A DNA stretch of 64,000 nt from Massospora cicadina. Lineage: Eukaryota > Entomophthoromycota > Entomophthoromycetes > Entomophthorales > Entomophthoraceae. The notes below the pieces were generated by a model. That model was given only the letters and a program-made list of their open reading frames with translations. It was not told where the DNA came from and searched no databases. Position 1 is the first letter of the stretch. Each line of letters starts with the position of its first letter. Location of the stretch: NCBI GenBank assembly GCA_022478985.1, contig JAKSZP010013550.1:18305-82304 (forward strand), written 5' to 3'. This document shows, piece after piece, positions 1-11,399 of the stretch. The translations under genes were made by a program, and so were the position numbers.

Positions 1-300
1 CACCTGGGATGAACCCCTCAAGACTATAAAAGGGCCCAGTCTCCATGCTGGTGTTTGAAGTAAATTGGATGTAAAATGTGAGGGTGACCTCTGAATGGCT
101 CCCCTGATTTTTCTAGAAATTTGGCGCAATCCTATAACTAATTGTAGGTCTGTTTAGCCGAGGAGTGGGAGTAAGCATCTTACTCTAAGAGGCCAGAATC
201 AAACAAGAATCGGATAGGTTTTTGTATATATAAAAGTGGAGCTATTATACTCCAAACTATTCTTAATTACTAGTTGAACAATCATTTGTCTTATATTACC
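1..300 (-). repeat. 3' LTR of element A, truncated by window edge
   Basis: This segment aligns along its whole length to about 5908-6209, the 5' portion of the other LTR in element orientation. The remaining 3' part of this LTR must lie left of position 1, since the complete 5' LTR is about 740 bp. The inner boundary is taken where similarity stops, next to a purine-rich tract on the minus strand. Confidence 0.82.
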
Positions 301-310
301 CCCTTTAAGA
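297..310 (-). other. Polypurine tract of element A
   Basis: The minus strand reads TCTTAAAGGGGGTAA immediately inside the 3' LTR. A G-rich purine run at this position is the expected plus-strand DNA primer of an LTR retrotransposon. The exact LTR edge is uncertain by a few bases. Confidence 0.55.
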
Positions 311-1450
311 ATAGCGGGTGGAGAATAGGGGCGGAGAAAACAACCATGAACTCTGTTAATCATAACTCCAGAAGCTAGTGACTTGAAAGTATATATCACC
401 CCTTTTTGTAGGTGATGACAAATGGTCCTTTCCAGATGGACCCAGGATTCTCACTTCTGGGAGCAATATGGTTATGATATTATAATACCAGGTCGGAGAT
501 CTGAATATAGCGTAGAGGTAGTCTGAGTTCATTGGCTGCTTGAACCTCTTTGGTGGCAGTTTTGGCTAAGTTAGTCATAGCTTCAGATTGTGGTTAGATA
601 ATATGTTGGGCCAACTTCCTCATGGCCTGGTCTGGGTCATCAGTCCTGGATAAAAAAGCATCTTTTTCTAACAGGGCAGGTATGCCAGGTTCCTGACCAT
701 AAAAAACATGGAATGGAGACTTTTTTAGACTTTGATGATACTTAATGCAATAGGACTTGAGTGCACTGGGCAAAAACTGATCCCAGTGCAGAGTGTCAGA
801 GGTGGTCATTTTCCATAAGATGGATACTAAAGTTCCATTAGTTCGTTCTACAGTCCCATTGGTAAAAGGTTATTAAGAGGTGGAGAAAAGATGCTGGTTG
901 ACATAGTGGTAGCTAGGATTTTGACCACTTGGGAGGTAAAATTCTTATTATTGTCGCAGAGGAGAACCTGTGGGCAACCATGGCGGGTAAAGATTGATTG
1001 GTGGAAGAAGCTGGCGGTAGCATCAACAGTTTGAGCAGGGAGAGCCACTGCTTCAATATATTTTTTATAAATTGGTCAATACCTAAAAGAATGTAGCGAT
1101 TCCCATTGGTAGTCTGGGATAGCGGTCCTACCATGTCTAAACTGATTATGTGAAAAGGTTGCTGATGGGTAGTGGGTTGGTATTGGCATTTGGTCTTGAA
1201 GCGGGACTGCTTTTTCAGGTTAAGCAGGCATCCAAGACTTCAATAATAGATTCCATAATGCCCTCCCAATAGTACCATTCCTTGATCCAATCAAGTGTCT
1301 TCCTCACTCCACCATGTCCAAGGGTGGAGTGGGCGTCCAAGATCACCTGGCACCCGTTCTGAAGGTTGCAGATAGGGCAGCCAATTTACTCCTACCTGTT
1401 ATATAACTTTGTGCTCTCCAGCTTAGTGTTGTGGAAGTGTCACGCTAGCA
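310..1450 (-). pseudogene. Ty3/gypsy integrase remnant (element A)
   Basis: Minus-strand frames read in order: GPLSQTTNGNRYILLGIDQF (first core segment), a segment with LLCDNNKNFTSQVV matching the usual D-N-G-x-N-F-T second core segment but with NNK for NGT, then TTSDTLHWDQFLPSALKSY and YHQSLKKSPFHVFYGQEP, typical of the core end. A degraded C-terminal part around 420-560 retains a WKGPF motif. The integrase would insert the element cDNA into the genome. The frame changes several times and stops are present, so it is inactive. It follows RNase H directly, the Ty3/gypsy order. Confidence 0.8.
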
Positions 1451-1559
1451 TTTTCTGGATGGGGTCATCATCATCGTCTCAGGCTTTGAGGTCATAAGGA
1501 GATCATGTAATTTATCCGCTTCACTGTTTTACAGATGAAGGATAGGCAGCTGAGTCAAA

Positions 1560-2960
1560 TTATCCACATTAATATGATGCGTCCCAGCTCGGTGCTCAAT
1601 ATTCATGTCATAATGTTGAAGTTTGAGGGCCAAAAGGTCCAACCGTCCATTGGGATCCTTCATATTTTGTAGTTATTTTAAGGAGGCGTGGTCAGTAACC
1701 ACAGTGAAGGTAGTTTCATTTAGAAAAGGGCGGTAATGTTTAACAGCTAGTAATACAGCCAGGCACTTCTATTCTGTAATACTGCAAATAAGTTCAACTT
1801 TTAACAACATCTTGCTTAAGTAGGTGAACAGATGATCTACGCCATTACTGTCCAATTGGGCCAAGATGGCTCCAACGGCATAGTCTGAGGCATCGGTGAA
1901 CAATATGAAGGGTTTCCCAAAGTTGGGGTGGCGTAGGATAGGGCGTTGCTGAAGCAATCTCGTTAGCATTTCAAATATGGCTGCTTGTTCTGTAACCCAA
2001 TTAAAAGGGGTGTTTTTAGCTAGTAGTTGAACATGAGGCTCACTGAGCTGGGCGAACTTGAGGATGAACTGATGGTAACACCCCATCAAACCCAGAGAAA
2101 CTGAATGTACTGGAGGTTTTTAGGGGCATGCTTTTAGAGATAGCTTTGACCTTATTATGTAAAGGCTGGATCTCTTCTTGGGAGATAGCATGTCCAAGAA
2201 AATCTAACTTCCTTTTTGGAAGAAGGTGAATTTGGACGGTTTCTACTTGATATTAGAAGCTCGCAGGCGTTGAAAGACTTCTTTTAAATGAGCGAGATGA
2301 TTGTTGAACGTTGCAGAAAAGACAGTGATGTCATCAAGATAGAAAATCAAATAGCTTAGCTTGAGGTCTTGCAGAATGTGATCCATTGCAAGTTGGAAGG
2401 ATGCCGGCACATTGCACAGCCCTTGGGGTAGGCGGGTAGGCTGAAATAAACCTTCACTACAAATGAGAGCATATTTCTCTTAATCTTGGGGAGAAAGACC
2501 CATTTTATTATATCCGCTGGCCAAATCCATGGCTGAGTAGAATTTTGAGCCGGAGAGTTGTGCAAGGGAATCATCTATATGTGGATAGGATATCTGTCTT
2601 TTTAGTGAGTTTATTTAATTTACGGTAGTCCATCACTACCAGTGACCTCCATTCTTCTTTTTGATCAGGTAGAGAGGAGACGCCTAGGGCTTTTGGACAG
2701 TACTAATAACCCAGCGTCTAATAACTGCTTGAGTTTAACTCTCATTTGCTGCTCTTCAACCTTGGACTTATGGTAAGGTTTAGATTAAATAGTTGGGAAT
2801 CACCAACATCAATGGAGTGTCTCCACCCTTTCATATGTCCATATTCTGCGTTAGTCTGGGAGAAAACATCACTATACGTATCCAATAGAGAATGAACTTG
2901 TTTAAGCTCATCTGGGTTTAGGTCATCTGAAATGTGGACGTTAGGCAGAGTACACACCAT
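1560..2960 (-). pseudogene. Ty3/gypsy reverse transcriptase-RNase H remnant (element A)
   Basis: At 2700-2960 the minus strand encodes HSIDVGDSQLFNLNL, equivalent to the RT entry segment. Fragments to 2100 follow the RT palm. At 1769-2089 an uninterrupted frame reads LRHPNFGKPFILFTDASDYA then VGAILAQL, a classic RNase H start with the catalytic TDAS aspartate preserved. Stops and frameshifts at about 2090-2700 break the RT. The segment 2623-2645 is the paralogous unoccupied site for the retroposed insertion found in element F at 61362. Confidence 0.85.
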
Positions 2961-3425
2961 CTGGTCAGTGGGTTAACCCATATACAACATTGAATTGATA
3001 AAGTAGACACTTATCTCATCAAGGGCGATTTTCAGACCTTTCCCTATCTCTTTTTTTGACAATGATGGATTTATTAGCAAGGTTCCCCAATAAGATATAC
3101 ATGGGTCGTTGATAGGTGGGGTCTAGTATACTAAGCACACCCAGGGTTCTAAAAAGCTTACTCCATCAATGCTTGTTATGTGCAGCAGACAGGCTTGGGG
3201 GATCTGTAGAGTAATATTGGTAGCGACCATTCATTGTTCACCAGCCTTGATTACTTTTTCATATGAAGCATAAAAGGGAATGCTCTCTTAAGCGTCCACC
3301 AAATTGGGCAACTTTTTTGTGTTGCGTCCAGAGGTGGTGTAGAATAAAGGTAAAGCAGAGGAAGGATTTCAACTAAGCCGGAGTATTCTTTTTTATTAGG
3401 TCCACATTGCTGAAGATTATGTGGA

Positions 3426-3810
3426 CTACATAACTGAGTAGGTAGAGGTAACCCTGTACATGACGATTATACCATTATACTCAATCATATACTGCGTGAC
3501 AATAAACATCTCGTAAGTGTTATTGTCCAAGACCATGGTGGGAGCTAACAGAGTGACCTTTTCATTCCAAATAGGCAAAGAGGAGTAGGCTCCAATAGCA
3601 TGGGTGTTTTTGGAACCTGCCGTTACAAACTCTTGTGTACACTCGAGATCAGAAGCCAGCTTAATCTTCTTATTCAGCTTGTAAGAGAGAACATTCACAG
3701 GAGACTCAGTGTTCAAGATAGCCCTAACCTGGACATTTTAAATAACAACTCTACCTTAGTTATGGTTCCAATAAAGTTAGGGGAGAGCTAATACTTTCTT
3801 AAGTCGGAGA
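3426..3810 (-). pseudogene. Retropepsin-like protease remnant (element A)
   Basis: The minus strand reads AILNTESPVNVLSYKLNKKI, matching the retropepsin active-site segment (usually A-L-x-D-T/S-G-S/A), but here D is N and G is E. Both changes are explained by G-to-A substitutions, so the aspartyl protease active site is gone. Downstream, YSSLPIWNEKVTLLAPTMVL continues the protease/linker region, and similar segments are seen in elements B (10599-10925) and D (36379-36603). It would process Gag-Pol. It is not functional. Confidence 0.6.
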
Positions 3811-3946
3811 GTAGAGCAATATTTTTAGCTGTCTCAGGGTAATTATTTTTAATTGACTGTAGGGTGTGAACATGATGAATTGGTCGAATAAGCAAAGCAA
3901 TAACCTGATCAGTATCGCTAGCAGTATCAATAACCTCAGGGCACAC

Positions 3947-3998
3947 AAACACGTGATTAAGTTGGACCATCTAGTACTTAAAAAAACACGTGATTAAG
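3947..3998 (-). mobile_element. Micro-insertion of LINE 3' tail with 15-bp TSD
   Basis: AAACACGTGATTAAG occurs at 3947-3961 and again, perfectly, at 3984-3998. Between them lie about 22 bases containing GGACCATCTAGTACT followed by As, which is the 3' terminus of the LINE at 46460-46484. The tail reads on the plus strand although the host element A is on the minus strand. The structure is that of a LINE insertion truncated to its last ~22 bases. It lies in the gag-pol linker of element A, so it postdates A. One extra T interrupts the tail relative to the other two micro-copies. Confidence 0.85.
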
Positions 3999-3999
3999 G

Positions 4000-5440
4000 T
4001 AGGTTACTTGAGGGATCAAGACTTTATCTATTCCTTCAGGGTTCAGCTGATCTGGTATACCTACTTCAAAAGAGGCTCCTAGTACATAATAACCAACGTC
4101 CTCATAACCCCCTTCAGACTCATCATCTGAAGGGTTGTCCACACGAATTGGGTGAATTCTAGAAGGGCTGTCAGAGGTAAAGCCATAACTTTAGTAGCTG
4201 GGGGCCATATGCAGCGATGATCATTGGAGGAGCAGGCGGCTTAGCTTGAGCAGCCTTGTCCTTGAGCCCATGGTGTTTAGGAGCGACTGTTTCCAGAGGG
4301 AGAGGCCTGGTCTTCTTAATGAAACAGCTTTTGGATTAGAGTTGGCTGGAGGAAATAGCGTCGAGGAGGGGGATGCTTTGAATACGCCAGCTTTGGGTTG
4401 ATCAGAGGCCGTGAGCCTTGGGAAAACAGGTGGTTTAGCTTTAGCGACCTGGTTCTCAAACCCATTGTTGGTGGGGGTGAATGTCACCTGAGAAAGGGGT
4501 ATAGGCTTAGGATCAGGCTTTGGGACCACTTGGAGAGGTTTATAAGATGGCACAAGCTGATCTTAGTGGCAAGTTGGGGGAAGGGAGCGCTACCCCATTG
4601 ACGATGATGCACTCTGACTTACTAGCTTGAGAACCTCATGTTGGCTGGATGAAGGATAGTCAGGTTTGAGCCTCACAGCAGGTGCTGGTCTTGGGGTAAT
4701 AACCAACACATGTGGGGCCATAGGGACCATCTGGGATTCCTTTTGCGGCATATGGTTGAGAAGTTTTCAATGGTGAAGATTTGAGGATTTGACACAACTC
4801 CTGAAGTATCATCATCTTCATAGATATCTGAAACTTCTAGCAGTGCTTCCTTGATATCATGGATATTATGGATGTGGCGTTTAATGGAGATAAGATGTCA
4901 TGCGATGGAAGGGTAGAAGCTAAACCAGTTAGAATGGAAAGCGAGGGCATCATCAAGGGGTAACATTTTAGCAAGTACTAGAGGCTGAGCTTCACTATAA
5001 ATTGATAACAAAGGTGGTGAGCGAATCTCCCCTTTTCATGCTGAGGCACATAAAGACCTTCTTTTTCCTCTTTAAACTTTTTGTTGAGCCAAATTCAGCA
5101 GTTAGAGCATGCTTAACCTCTGTTCATGTACTCAGAGTGTCCATATGTGGGACCATCACCTCTTGGACCATGTGACTTAAGCGAGGTAGGACTTGATTGC
5201 CTTTTTATTGGTCAGTCGCGCCTTCCATGGCAAATATAAACATATATAAATGAAGCAATGGTACGCTCGCCAGGGGTAAAATTGTCTTTAAAGTAGTTTT
5301 TTTATTAGGCGCTGTTTTTGCTTTTTAATGCGTAATATACGCTGGCTAATTGCTGTTCAAGGGCAACCAGCTGGGGCTCAGAAGCAGCGGGGAGATTGTA
5401 AGGGTTAATTACCCCAACACCTTCATTTTGAGTGAGTTTT
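4000..5440 (-). pseudogene. Gag and proline-rich linker remnant (element A)
   Basis: Between the primer-binding site and the protease the minus strand should encode Gag. The clearest open frame, 4221-4553, is rich in Pro, Lys and Ser (for example VPKPDPKPIPLSQVTF) and looks like a disordered Gag linker. It contains an imperfect internal duplication: about 4226-4320 and 4428-4520 share TTTAGCTT/CTTAGCTT-GAGC-like blocks with about 200 bp spacing. No CCHC knuckle could be read. The assignment rests mainly on position. Confidence 0.5.
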
Positions 5441-5449
5441 GTGGTGTAC

Positions 5450-5469
5450 TACCCCTGTAGTGAACACCA
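5450..5469 (-). other. Primer-binding site of element A
   Basis: The minus strand reads TGGTGTTCACTACAGGGGTA directly after the 5' LTR end. It begins with the TGG expected for pairing to a tRNA 3' CCA end. Element B has the near-identical TGGTGCTCACTATAGTGGCC at the same place, which supports function. The primer tRNA was not identified. Confidence 0.65.
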
Positions 5470-6209
5470 CTTTTAGAATCAGGGTTTTTTAGTATGCTCA
5501 CAGGTGCTGATTAGCCCTTAATTTCAACAATATGGCAAGAGAAGTATTTATCTCAACTGCTAAACTAAAGTAAAGGTTTTTTGACCACTAATTTCGATAA
5601 AAAACTTAAAATATATAATAAAGTTTGATTTTATAAAAGTTTTATTAGTAGCAGTGAGCGGGTTAAGAAGTGACCCTCTTACATTTGCACTGCTTAGTAT
5701 TTATATGAACTCAAGGCTTGAATCAAGATAGTTGAATAATCCATTATTAGCTTCAAACCTATTTAGGAAATATGATGGTCTAACACATTGGATCTCCTTA
5801 AGCTTGCCTTGCTTTATCAGAACATCTGATGTAGGGTTGAGAGTAGGTAGGACAAGGCCATGAGGTAACAATTTGATGTATTTGAGCCAATCACCATGGG
5901 GGAAAATAACTTCACCTGGTGTGACCCCCTCAAGGCCTATAAAAGGGCCTGGTCTCCGCACTGGAGTTTGAAGTAAATTGGCTGTAGGACGCGGGGGGAC
6001 CTCTAAATGGCTCCCTGATTTTTCTGGCAATTTGGCATAATCTCACCATTAATTGTAGGCCTGTTTGGCTGAAGAGTGGGAGTAAGCATTTTACTCTAAG
6101 AGGACAGATTCTGCCAAGAATTGGATAGGCCTTTTGTGTATTGAAACATAGAGCTGTTTTCCTCCAAGCTATTCTTATATAATAGTCAAACAACCATTTT
6201 TCTGTAACT
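5470..6209 (-). repeat. 5' LTR of element A
   Basis: About 740 bp between the primer-binding site and the loss of homology to the other LTR. In element orientation it carries a TATAAATA at about 5700 and an AATAAAA around 5640, plausible promoter and poly(A) signals. A 109-codon minus-strand frame (5701-6030) fits entirely inside the LTR and is probably fortuitous. Confidence 0.78.
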
Positions 6210-6639
6210 TATCAATGGTCTCACTCGCCACAAGGGAGCCTTCTGTAAAACACTGGTGATAACAATATTAGGACCCCTTTAAAATCTCAACTTCAATCTC
6301 TTTGCTACTGAAAGATCAACCTAATTCTCCTCTGCCCATTTATACACCAAGTCATCACTTCTTCAATTACATCTTCCATATACAACTCCATCAGGATATA
6401 AACCGGGATATACTGAAGAAGAAGATTTGATCTCAAATGATTTTTAGATTGAGGATTGTAGAAACTGTGTAATTAGTCGCATTATTCTTTCTATACCCCT
6501 GGCTCACCTCTTTACTTGATTTCTATGAGTTCACTTGTTAGACCCCCCTGTTCATTCCTATAGTTACAGGGTAAGGCGTGACAACCAGCTTAACCATGTC
6601 AGAAATCCGCTTTTGATTGCAATTTTCATGGAGACATAT

Positions 6640-7220
6640 AACCCTCACGCCAGTCAATGCCAACATAAGTTGTTTTCAACCTGTAGGGCCAGCACAATTT
6701 CCTCCACCAGCGTACATTGAATTTTGTTGCTGAAATTGCTGTGAGAAGGTCTGGCTGCAACCTTGCTGGAACATTTGTGATGATGCAAATCTGAAACCTG
6801 GGACATTTTTGCTGGAAGATGGAAAAGCTGAACGTACTCCTCTACTAAGATAAGCTCCTAGCTGACCATTAAGAAGCTGACCATGCCTCATAGTGCGCCT
6901 CATATGGGATAGCTGCACGGTGACCAAATCCAAGCATTAATTTATGGAACTTAGGAGCCAATCCTGCTCTTCAATCAACTCCTGTACAAAACCTGCCAAG
7001 TTTTGTGGTATTGCATCCATGATATGAATAATCTGGAGTGGGAAAGGAGATTCACCACATGCCTCCTGGTCTAGAAGCACCTGAAACCAAATCTGCACAG
7101 ATGCTTGATGAGCCTTTTTTAACCTCCATAAGCAGGGCTATTCGCAAATTATTGGATCTGGGCACAAAAGGATTTTCTGCTGCTTTTACATAACAGCAAC
7201 CCATACCCAAAACACTTCAC
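6640..7220 (-). pseudogene. Unrecognised coding remnant, Gln-rich C-terminus
   Basis: I do not recognise this protein. The minus strand from about 7220 gives coherent amino-acid sequence over roughly 180 codons with one frame change (near 7120) and one internal stop: VKAAENPFVPRSNNLRIALL, then IMDAIPQNLAGFVQELIEEQ, then after a stop MRRTMRHGQLL and a low-complexity end with SQTFSQQFQQQN. The amphipathic N-terminal part and Gln/Ser/Gly-rich tail would suit a Gag-like or structural protein of another element. It ends near 6676 and lies just outside element B's 5' LTR. The preceding stretch 6210-6640 holds nothing I can assign. Confidence 0.4.
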
Positions 7221-7256
7221 TCATCATGAGCTCCAAAAAGATGCCACCATCACCAC

Positions 7257-7848
7257 TGTAATAGACTTATAGACTGAGACTTTGTCTTAATCTATTACAT
7301 ATTGACCGTAACTATTCCAGTGACCATCATATGTATTAGAATTACTCTAAATATAGGTATGGCGGCCAATTGATGCTGTCATATAATCTGATAGAAATAC
7401 AGATAAATAAGTCCAATTCTGTCAGAAGTTCCCTAAAATGAATTACTTACGGAAAGATATCAGCTTGACTTAGATATCTAAACCAAGACATGGTGGATGA
7501 AATAAAGCCGATCCAGAGATATCTAGACATTAGTAGTGAGGTGGCCGCAGTGACAAGCATAAAAGTAGTGATGAGGAACCAAGGAAGGGAGCTTTGTAAG
7601 GGGCTGTCCATCAGTATGACTCTACTGGCTGTAGGAGACCCTTAGCAAAAACCTTAGTTTGTGTAGTAGTGTGAATCTTTCACTAAATAAGATTTTATGA
7701 TAGAGTCTATCATTTCTCATTTATATTTTACTGTATCAAGGGTCAGCGATCTCCATATCAGCTTCACATTGCATCAGTGTTCTTCATCTCCAGTGCAACC
7801 TTCCTCAAGCTTTTTCATCTATAAGCGCTATTTGCCAGAAACGCAATA
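7257..7848 (+). repeat. 5' LTR of element B
   Basis: Starts TGTAATAG and ends AACGCAATA just before the primer-binding site. Homologous to 15478-16075: the blocks around ACATGGTGGAT, AGACCCTTAGCAA and TCATTTATATTTTA are conserved in the same order. Confidence 0.85.
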
Positions 7849-7849
7849 G

Positions 7850-7869
7850 TGGTGCTCACTATAGTGGCC
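7850..7869 (+). other. Primer-binding site of element B
   Basis: TGGTGCTCACTATAGTGGCC follows the LTR end by one base. It matches the element A site at 15 or more of the first 17 positions, implying the two lineages use the same primer. Confidence 0.68.
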
Positions 7870-7904
7870 CACTGATTAAAATAAATCAATATATATAACT
7901 TGCG

Positions 7905-10200
7905 CCATGTCAGGGCCCAAATACCCTCTCAATTACCTCTTTCAGGACCTCGTGGAGTTTAGAGCGGATTAAAGTGGCGAGACCATGTATACTCTGATGA
8001 GAAACCCACTCTCCACACTGTGAGCACACCGTGAAAGTTAGCGACGCTTTAATGGAGATACAACTTGCCGCCTGCCTGACGCTGGAGTCAGCCCAATATG
8101 GGAGGTCAATTGATGTTACCTCTGAGAAGCGCTGTCTCATCATGGAGTAACCTCTTAGAGGGTACCGCCTCTATGACGGAGATAACGTAGAGAACTTAAT
8201 GAGTATATTTTAAATCAACGGGACCAAGCTCAGCGTTATGAGATATATATGTCATATATAGAAGCTACCTTCAATGGCCTCATGATACGCCTCAACACCT
8301 CTCAGGCCATGTTGGAATACCTATTCACATATGTGCATCCTTTAATCTGGTAGCTACTGAGAGTGCTGGCACGCCACAACATAGAGGTCAGTGACATCAT
8401 GCGATTTGCATAGGCCCAACAGTATGTAACTCATTCTTCTGGACCACCTCAATTAAATGCTCACAGAGGTCAGAGGAGTGGTTTTCAAATTCATGATCGC
8501 ATTGCCAGCATACATGGCTTCATGGACAGTTAGCGCCTCAGCTGAACAAGGAGCTCTCATGGGATATGGGAAGATTTTGAACCGTTGAAGCCTTACTTTA
8601 GAATGATCAAGAATGTAACCACGTTGGGGGGTAATATTAAGCGTTTTATGCAGGAGGAGTCTAACTGGTTGACAGGAATTGACACCGCTATAGCGTGCAT
8701 CAGGGACCAAGTCACCATCCTAGAGTGGAAGATCACCGACCACATGTACTTTATAGCCATTGACCTCAGCAACTCTGTGGGAAATGGAGTAACCAATGAG
8801 CCCCTGAAACCCCAAGTAATTTGTTCTTTAGATCATAAGAGCACATAAAATCATTAGACCAGTTAGATTGATAAGAAGCACTTAGTAGTGTCAACCGAGT
8901 TAGAGCTAAAAACCCTTCCATTTGTTGAATTAGTGGAATACGCCAAACTTAGGGTGAACTAGGAGACTCTGCATTAATCCATTGAAGAGTTACTCAAGGA
9001 ATGAAAATCTCTGTGGAACTAACTTGACAATGTATCCTGTCAGATCTGCAAAATTGGTCAACAAAATTTCTAAAAACATGGAACTTTTGACAATGTTGAT
9101 GAACATCTGCAAAAACTCAAGTGAAACTAGCAGCAGAAAAGGACTACTATAAAGTTTTGCAACGCGAAATTGAAAAAACAAATGAGATTCCAAAGAAGGG
9201 CGTTTTCTGTGCAACTTGAGAAAGGAGGAAGGAATTGTGAAGAACTTTTTTCTAACCAGGATGGCGAAGGAAGCTGGGTCATGGACGGTGAGAGCTCCAA
9301 AGATAAATACTATTTCTATCTTAGATAGGTCCATCAGTAGTCGCCATAATACCAACTGAGGAGCCTGCTACCCCCTGAAGACTGTGGTAAAATTGAGTTC
9401 TGCCCCATAACCCCTATACACTCCTCATATGGGCGCGACGTCTACCAGACAGGAGGCAATTCAGTTCGCCCCCAGATTATGCAACCCAGAGTTAGACAAG
9501 AGCGTTTGTGTTGATAAGCTTCCTCTGTTCTATTGAATTGAAAAAAACAGATTTAGTAGTGCTTAAATTTACCATCGACTGAGCGTTGAGTTTTCATAAG
9601 GCAAAGCTACTAATATGCACTTTTGATGTTGAGAGCGCCGATCAGGTCAATTTCTACCTGGAAGAAAGCTCAATTACTCATCAAAGAGTCAAGGACATGG
9701 TGTTAGGCCTGTTTGGGAGTTTAAAAATGTCCCAACGAAAGGCATACTTTCTGATGATTGGTTCCAGCGGAAAAAAACCCTGAGGATTTTGCTGATTAAT
9801 TCACTTTATAAGCACACATCTTATTAGAGGCGGGGAGATTATTCAAGGATGACATAATAATTAGGGTGACTTTTGGCAGTATATTCACACCGTGAGATTT
9901 TCAACAAAGGCTCTGGTTTTGCACAGGGATAAACCTTTACTTGAACCTGTCAACTAGTAAAATAACTAGCTGCAACAATTAAACCGCTCAACTTGTAATA
10001 AAAGCCACCAATGGCTGCCATTGGCCTTCCCCCTCAAGAGCCCTGCCGCAGCTGGCCCATAAGCCTCCAACCAACCCTCAGCCTTTCTATAATCCTACAC
10101 TCAACCCTTAGGTTATAACCTTTACTGATATTCAGAGATGAGATGCTTTTGGAGTGACATGTTATGAGTGCAGTCAACAAGGACACTTAGAAGTATGCTT
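7905..10200 (+). pseudogene. Gag remnant with CCHC knuckle (element B)
   Basis: The stretch from the primer-binding site to about 10200 occupies the gag position. Most frames are broken. The C-terminal nucleocapsid motif is intact at 10160-10198: CYECSQQGHLEVC, a perfect C-X2-C-X4-H-X4-C knuckle, followed by LPAKQ. A helical-looking fragment at 8585-8848 (MKPYFRMIKNVTTLGGNIKR) may belong to Gag. Gag would form the intracellular particle and bind element RNA. Start and full extent cannot be fixed. Confidence 0.65.
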
Positions 10201-10598
10201 ACCCGCCAAGCAGCAAATCCACGCTATACAGCTGAACCAGTATGATTTGGGAAAAATCATGCGGAGTAAAGATGTGACCCTCTACCTCCCCTGCTTCAAA
10301 TTTATCAGTCTCTTCCTGAACAATTAAGCTACTATACTCCTGACCCAGAAACCCCACTGGCGTACTGCTATATCAAAAAGCTGTTGACAACGTACATGTG
10401 CTGAACTTCTCACAAGCCAAGGAAGTAACAGTAGATGAAGCCCACCAGAAATCTAAAAGATTATGGCTTCCAATATGGAGCGAAACTTGTCAGACAAACT
10501 GCAGCCCTCTTCAGATGTGACATCACTAGAAGGAGTGAACTTCAACATCCCTGCTGAGATGATTACCAAAGATTACCACCAAATTTGAGGCTGACATC

Positions 10599-10980
10599 AT
10601 GCGCTTCTTTGACGAAAAGGATTTTTTGGATATACATGTATTAAAAATCGAGGTTCTTATTATGAGTGTAACTAGTTTGATATTTTTATGGAAAAGTCAA
10701 ACTTCTTTCAATCATAGATACCAGCAACCCATTACCATAGTGTCAACGAAGTTAATGGTCAAGCTACCGTTGAAATATAAAGTGAAGTACTGGGTGGTAT
10801 ATGGGATGGTTGAGGCGGAAAGCACCATCTTGGAAGGGGCGTATAGTTTGCTACCTCTTCAGTTTGAGTCAATTGCCATCTCTGCACCAGCGATTGTTTG
10901 CCAAACCACGAATATGACATTCTGATTGGAGCAGCATTCAAGCGCCGCTTAGGCGCCGTAGTTGACATGGCTAAATAAAC
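10599..10980 (+). pseudogene. Protease/linker remnant (element B)
   Basis: An open frame 10599-10925 reads STILEGAYSLLPLQFESIAI then APAIVCQTTN, the counterpart of the region after the retropepsin active site in elements A and D (YSSLPIW...LLAPTMVLDNN and YSALLIRFESILVSAQAIIL). The frame shifts near 10920. I could not read a DTG/DSG active site upstream, so the catalytic part is missing or too decayed. Confidence 0.5.
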
Positions 10981-11399
10981 ATTAAGATTCTCAGAAAACG
11001 GTTCCCTGTTTGCTTTACCTTTAGTGAGGTGCCAAAGGATCACTCTCACACTAATCAAATTAATCTTGAATACTGAAATTTCTAATTCCCATCTACTATA
11101 AGCGACTAAAACAGAGGACTAGGGTTCTCCCAAAACAGATATATGAGTAAAAGGGGCTACTTTTACAATCTTCAAGCGCTATAACAATACCATCTGACCA
11201 CCAAGCCAAATTTGGAACAGATATCAAAATAGATTATTAGAGGGGCTATACAGGGAAGTCTTTAGCCTTTGTAAATAATCCCCTCATACCACATGTGGCC
11301 TCCAGTACAATATTAACAGGGCATGGGAAAATAAAGTTGTTTCTAGAAAACTTGCAGAAGGGACCGCCTATGGTTCCCAGAGGCACCAGGTGGTAGCAT

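Larger units (their letters stand above)
1..6209 (-). mobile_element. Ty3/gypsy LTR retrotransposon A (decayed, minus strand)
   Basis: The stretches 1-300 and about 5908-6209 are clearly homologous. Both contain a GAC/GCC-TATAAAAGGGCC block, a GTAGGTCTGTTTAGCC-like block and a similar AT-rich end. They are the LTRs of one element whose genes lie on the minus strand. Order from high to low coordinate is 5' LTR, primer-binding site, gag, protease, RT, RNase H, integrase, polypurine tract and 3' LTR. Because the 3' LTR runs off the left edge, the true element is longer than shown. Gene order (RT-RNase H before integrase) and protein motifs place it in Ty3/gypsy. Every gene carries stops and frameshifts. 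An extremely short LINE-tail insertion sits at 3962-3983. Confidence 0.88.

Noticed and set aside
4729..4740. GGGACCATCT in element A, same as part of the LINE tail
   Set aside because: Followed by GGGATT rather than a GTACT-A run, and no flanking direct repeat; chance match in the gag region.
5701..6193. Two overlapping minus-strand ORFs (109 and 87 codons) inside the 5' LTR of element A
   Set aside because: The equivalent region of the other LTR (1-300) does not keep the frames open in the same way, and no domain is visible.
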